From: Lepiota brunneoincarnata
Lineage: Eukaryota; Basidiomycota; Agaricomycetes; Agaricales; Agaricaceae
Direction of reading: 5' to 3'
Assembly (NCBI GenBank): GCA_023014365.1
Contig: JAEBUN010000014.1
Coordinates: forward strand, 124,001 to 188,000
DNA length: 64,000 nucleotides
Shown here: positions 59,577 to 64,000 of the stretch, piece after piece
How the letters are laid out: every line of letters begins with the position of its first letter
Numbering within the stretch: the first letter of the stretch is position 1
Made by a program: the position numbers and the translations under genes
Notes under the pieces: generated by a model
Database searches by the model: none
What the model was told of the DNA's origin: nothing
What the model saw: the letters and a program-made list of their open reading frames with translations, nothing else

Positions 59577-62500
59577 ATGTCTGAAGACAACTGTGCACTA
59601 AATCTGGACAGTTCACTCAAGGAGGCCTCCAAGATCGATTGAAATTACTCACTGAGTGCTGAAACAATGCCCTTCCCTCCTGCAAGTGATACCCTCAAGC
59701 CAACCCATGAATCTCAAGGACTCAAGGGTAAACAGCCAGTATGGCATGTCACTAGTCAACGTCTCCCCAGTCAACCCACCTCCAAACCAACATGGAAGGC
59801 TCAAGGGGATCCAGACCCAGGTCTGGTCACTCTCACTGCTTTTTTTCCCCCTCAAAAAGGTCTGGCCCCTGTCCTCCATGTTTTAATCAATATCTGATAT
59901 GTCTTACAGCCTTGAAGCAAGACAACACACCCCTGAAAGAGTCAGTGGAGGCAGTTGGTCCTCCTGAAGAAGATCAGGCAGCCACTTCACAGGCTTCAAA
60001 TATTACTGATAATGAAGGTAAGCATACCTACCTCTATCCTATTTCCCATGCTGATGAAATACCTCCATTAATTGCCCACCACCCATATAACTCCATATTC
60101 ACTCGAAAATCAATATTATGGCTCCACGTTCACTCGAAAATCAATATCATGGCCTCCTCAACTTGTAAAATGATACCCTGGCTCCACATTGACTTGTAAA
60201 TTGATATCCTGGCCCTTGTTGACTCATAAATTGATGCCCTGGCTCCACGTTGACTTGTCAATTGATACCCTGGCCCTTGTTGACTTGTAAATTGATACCT
60301 TGGCTCCACATTGACTTGTAAATTGATACCCTGGCCCTCATTGACTTGTAAATTGATACCCTGGCTCCACATTGACTTGTAAATTGATACCCTGGCTCTC
60401 ATTGACTTGTAAATTGATACTCTGGCTCCATGTTGACTCACAAATTGATACTATGGGTCTATGTTGACTCATAATCAATACTATGGCCTCTTTGACTTGT
60501 ATGGCTCCACATTGAACATCAAGATGAACAAATAGAGGAAACTACTACTATATATGTACATTCTGTTGAAGGTGAGGTTTGGGCTACAGAGTTCTTGCTT
60601 GTTCTAACTGCTATTTATAGGACAAACAAAATGAAAGTGCTCAGCCACAGAGTCAGGGAGAGTTTGAAAGAAGCCAGCTGTTGTTGTCAGTGATGAAGAG
60701 GAAGAAGGAGTAAATGATGAGGATGGAAAGACAGAGGAACTTACTCAGGAAGATGATAAAGAAATAGATACTATCCCACTGGTAAGTTATATTTAATATG
60801 TTTAATAGCTTATTGGCATACTAATATTTTTTTTTCCAGCGAAAACATGCTCATCGTGGCTGTTATCAAAAGTCTAATCAGAAGAACAGTTATTTTCAGC
60901 TTATATTCCCATGTCACTATGAAACCATCAGTAGTGTACATCAGAAGGACTATTCTTAGTATATGCCTCATGTTTCTTAGCTCTGACTCATAGTTACTCT
61001 GGTCTGGACTATTATAGTAGGAGTACAGCCACACTTCGAAGTATATAAAGATACAGTACAATACCTTGTATCCTTATCTTAGTGTTATAAAGTTCTTGCC
61101 TCCTATACCCCTTTGCCCTTAAACCAGCTGGACTATAGTGCTCTGTCATCTCCAAGTCAAGCCTAGTAGGACAGGACTAAGTCTGTATAGACATCCTGCC
61201 ATGAATGCCATGCTACTCAAGAGCAAACCCCTAACCTGGGTAACAGTGGCTGCAATGAGCAAACCAAAGACATTTGGGCATGCTGGTGGATGGAAGAACA
61301 TTTAAAAGATGGTGTTCAGATAAAGGGGTGGTGGTGTGAGATCTGCTGGTAAGTAAACTTGTTCTTGTATTACTTCACTTCTAACATATGTGGATCCTGT
61401 AGTCATCTTGCAAAACAAAAAGGGTGTGATCCTGATAAGAGTATTTGGATGACTGGGAGTGTAACAACTCGTCGTAAACATATTGGGTGGTATGTAAAGT
61501 TGTTTCTAAAATCTATACTCTTTTTTCATTGGTTTATCAGGAATTGGAAGACACATAGTGAATTTTATATGATGTGAGCCCAGGAGTTGGATTTTGTGCC
61601 TCATCCTGTCACACTTGCTGAATCTGAGAGGTCTGGTGTATTTAAACTAACTGACAAGGAGAGTGTGACTGCCCAGAAAACACTTGATACATTCATAGTG
61701 CCAACTGTGAAGTGGACAAAGGAAGGGCTTATTGAGCATTTAACTCATTGGCTAGTTGAGGATGATCAGGTAAGGTTCCATATTCATTCTTGATGATTTG
61801 GAGCTAATTATTTCTTCAGCCATTCACAGCTGTAGATCAGCCATCATTCTGCAAGCTTCTTATTTATCAGTGACCATCAACAAGGGAAAGTGATATTCCT
61901 CACCATACCAAGATGTCAGAAGAGGTGAAACACAAAGCAAAGATTGTGGTCCACTGTCTTTCAAAAGTCCTTCAGGTATATTTTTTTGACATATCTTCTA
62001 GTATTGGTACTGACTATATCTCAGAATCAACCAGGACAAATATCTTCCACATTTGATGGGTGGACTACAGAAGTTATGAAATCTTTTCTTGCCATTACTG
62101 TTCAATACATTGCTTCTCCTCCTGATCAACCACATATCTGGAGGCTGAAGTCACACCTTATAGGTTTTCCTGAGATTGAAGGCAACCATGGTGGTGAGAA
62201 TTTGGCAGCAGTTGTTCTTGGTGTTTTCAATGAGTACAAAATTCAATCCAAAGTATTGATTTATGATTTTTAAATGACTTCAACTGATTGATGATTTATA
62301 GATTGGTTGGATTACTACTGATAATGCTTCAGTAAATGACAAAGCTCTCAAGGTGCTTCAACATACACTTGACACACCTTCAAACAGGTGGATTGCTCGT
62401 AAGTGGCGTATTAGGTGAGTGATTTTTGATTTGGTTTATATTTTATTCTGATATGTTTTAAATTGAAGATGCATTGAGTATACTATTCATCTTGGTGCTA

Positions 62501-64000
62501 AGGCTTTTATTGAAGCTATCTGCCCTACTCATTTTACAGCTAAAGCAGTCTCATCTGATGAGGATGAAATTGACTGGGATCAATTGGGTGAAGTTGAGGA
62601 TGATGAAGATGTAGATAATGCTGTTTCATTTGATGCAGGAGATGTTCTTGGAAAGGTCTTAGCATTTATTACTCAGGTATTTCTCTTTCCCAAAGCAATA
62701 CCAAATATTAACTTATAAATTATATATCTTTTAAGGTCCACTTATCACCTCAGGCAAAGAAGTACTTTTCAATTTGCTGTGCTGAGGAATCAGTACCTGA
62801 ACTTGAGCTTGTCAAATGGGTTTGTACTTGCTGGAGTTCAATGTATAATCTCCTTGAACGATTACTCCTATTGAAGAAGGTATGTTTTTTTTAATATTTA
62901 AATTGAGTGTATTCTGAATCCTGGAACAGGGAGTTTGTAAATTTATCAAAAATGCAGATGACTCTGGATCTGTTCCTAAGTTAAAAGGCAAGATGTATTT
63001 GGATTATTACTTGGTTGAGGAGGAGTGGAAGCTTCTTGAGCTCATGCAAGATACTTTGGCAGTAAGTAATATTTAATCTACTCATACAAAGTTTTCTCAT
63101 TTCTATTAGGTTCCTGCCAGTGTTCAGTCATCATTTTCATCTGCTACTCATTCATCCATCACTCATGCTCTCCCTGAGCTTGAATATGTGATTGAAAAGT
63201 GGGAGCATTTGATATTTCATCCAAGGTTTGCACAGGTTAAGGATGGTATTCAAGCAGGGATAGATAAGCTCAAAAAATGGCATACAACAATTGCTGATAC
63301 TGATGCTTATTTTATTTCTCTTGGTATGATTTTATTCCTATTCTTGACCTTCTGCTAATAATTATACTAGTGCTTGATCCAAGCTGCAAAATGGAGCATT
63401 TTGAAGAAAAGTGGGCTCCAGCTGATTGTCAAAAAGCAAAAGATCAATTCCGAGAAGTGGTGTGTAATATTTGTTGATTTATCTTGACTTTTCTAATGGC
63501 TTGGTTCAGTTTAAGGCATATTATAAGGAACCCAAGCCACAGTTCCAACACTCATCAAATATTTTTTCAGAAGTGGGAACTTCTGCACAAGCTCAAGCAA
63601 TGCAACAACAATTATCCCAGGCATCCTCATTTACTCATGATATGTTTCATGAGTTGGATGAGTATTTAGGTGCTAGTATTGAGCCAGTAGAAGATATTAT
63701 AGCATGGTGGGGAGTGAGTTATATCTATTTTTTGGCATTAAATCTTTTTCTGATTTCTTACCTAGATCAACCATACAAAGTATCCAACCTTGGGTACTAT
63801 GGCTAGAGACTATCTAGCCATTCCTGGCTCTTCAGTGTCATCTGAACGGGCTTTCTCTAGTAGCAAACATACTGATACCCTTCCCCGCAATTCACTTGAA
63901 GGTCCCACCTTTACAGCTTTACAAATTACAAAAGATGGGTATAAAACTGGACTTCTAGATGGGGGAGTAGAAGCAAAGGAATGGGAGCTCAAGGAATGGA
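59577..64000 (+). pseudogene. hAT transposase with multiple introns and in-frame TGA codons
   Basis: From ATG 59577 (MSEDNCALNLDS) an N-terminal low-complexity/acidic region is spread over small exons to about 60780. A BED-like zinc-finger region follows (WWCEICW near 61350, then CDPDKSIW...RRKH near 61430-61480). The RNase-H-like core is seen in DGWTTEVMKSF (D codon at 62055) and WITTDNASVND (D codon at 62320). The hAT dimerisation domain is at about 63779-63960 (YPTLGTMARDYLAIPGSSVSSERAFSS). Many pieces join at GT-AG introns, e.g. after 62414 (AG|GTGAGT) rejoining at about 62470 in phase. Stops at 59640-59642, 61575-61577 and 61871-61873 are all TGA where an arginine CGA would fit, so this copy is probably inactive. 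Confidence 0.8.
60091..60520. repeat. Minisatellite, 30-31-bp unit, inside a transposase intron
   Basis: About 14 head-to-tail units of GACTTGTAAATTGATACCCT followed alternately by GGCTCCACATT and GGCCCTTGTT, so there is also a 60-bp higher-order period. Left and right units are more diverged. The array sits between a coding exon ending about 60018 (GTAAGC donor) and the next exon-like pieces near 60540-60650. Confidence 0.9.

Larger units (their letters stand above)
59270..64000 (+). mobile_element. hAT-superfamily DNA transposon (partial, runs off the right edge)
   Basis: The left end is placed near TAGGGGTGCTG (59270). It is followed within 120 bp by seven GGTTCA/TGAACC motifs in both orientations, typical of hAT subterminal transposase-binding sites. 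The transposase coding region follows and still continues at 64000. The right terminus and target duplication are therefore not visible, and the left terminus is inferred. Confidence 0.75.

Overview
This window looks like nuclear DNA of a mushroom-forming basidiomycete (Agaricomycetes). The evidence is multi-exon genes with 45-65 bp GT-AG introns, orphan seven-helix membrane proteins, a secreted DUF5648-type protein, an AIG1/GIMAP-like GTPase family, a STAND-N/ubiquitin-like/zinc-ribbon protein, a degenerate CTP-dependent diacylglycerol kinase (DGK1-like) and an intron-bearing hAT transposase. The organism call is inferred from family content; no species is identified. I saw no tRNA, rRNA or CRISPR array.

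Layout. 1-2.88 kb: no supportable gene. 2.89-6.38 kb: a Ser/Pro-rich multi-exon gene (+). 6.4-12.4 kb: gene-poor DNA with an orphan first exon near 9.74 kb, a (CT)n tract and one copy of a dispersed repeat. 12.4-29.4 kb: a tandem segmental array of a P-loop GTPase gene. Copies lie at 14.06, 18.35 and 25.24 kb and a 3' fragment at 23.53 kb, with duplicated promoter blocks and duplicated spacer blocks. Only the middle copy (828 codons, ten exons) reads intact. 29.41-30.64 kb: a seven-helix membrane protein. 31.85-39.32 kb: a tandem duplication carrying two DUF5648-type secreted protein genes; the second has acquired two insertions and shows signs of decay. 39.84-43.32 kb: two tandem paralogous membrane proteins (-), one clearly broken. 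43.3-52.6 kb: no convincing gene, but a mosaic of diverged duplicated non-coding blocks. 52.59-54.14 kb: the STAND-N/ubiquitin-like/zinc-ribbon gene.

From about 54 kb to the right edge the character changes. CpG becomes very rare, AT rises and the content is repeats and relics: a 70-bp minisatellite, a DGK1-like pseudogene, a uS8 ribosomal pseudogene fragment, a dispersed repeat with a small element nested in it, and an hAT transposon that runs off the end. Two repeat families present on both sides of the boundary have lost CpG by transitions in the right-hand copy, so this part appears to have been methylated and deaminated.

The most interesting system is the GTPase array. Its N-terminal region is built from interchangeable phase-1 exon cassettes (repeat units of about 50-63 residues). 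Number and combination differ between the tandem copies, while the GTPase core of two copies has been homogenised, probably by gene conversion. Several genes here (Ser/Pro protein, seven-helix protein, STAND-N protein, membrane pair) also carry isolated one-base frame breaks, so residual assembly indels must be considered before calling each a pseudogene.
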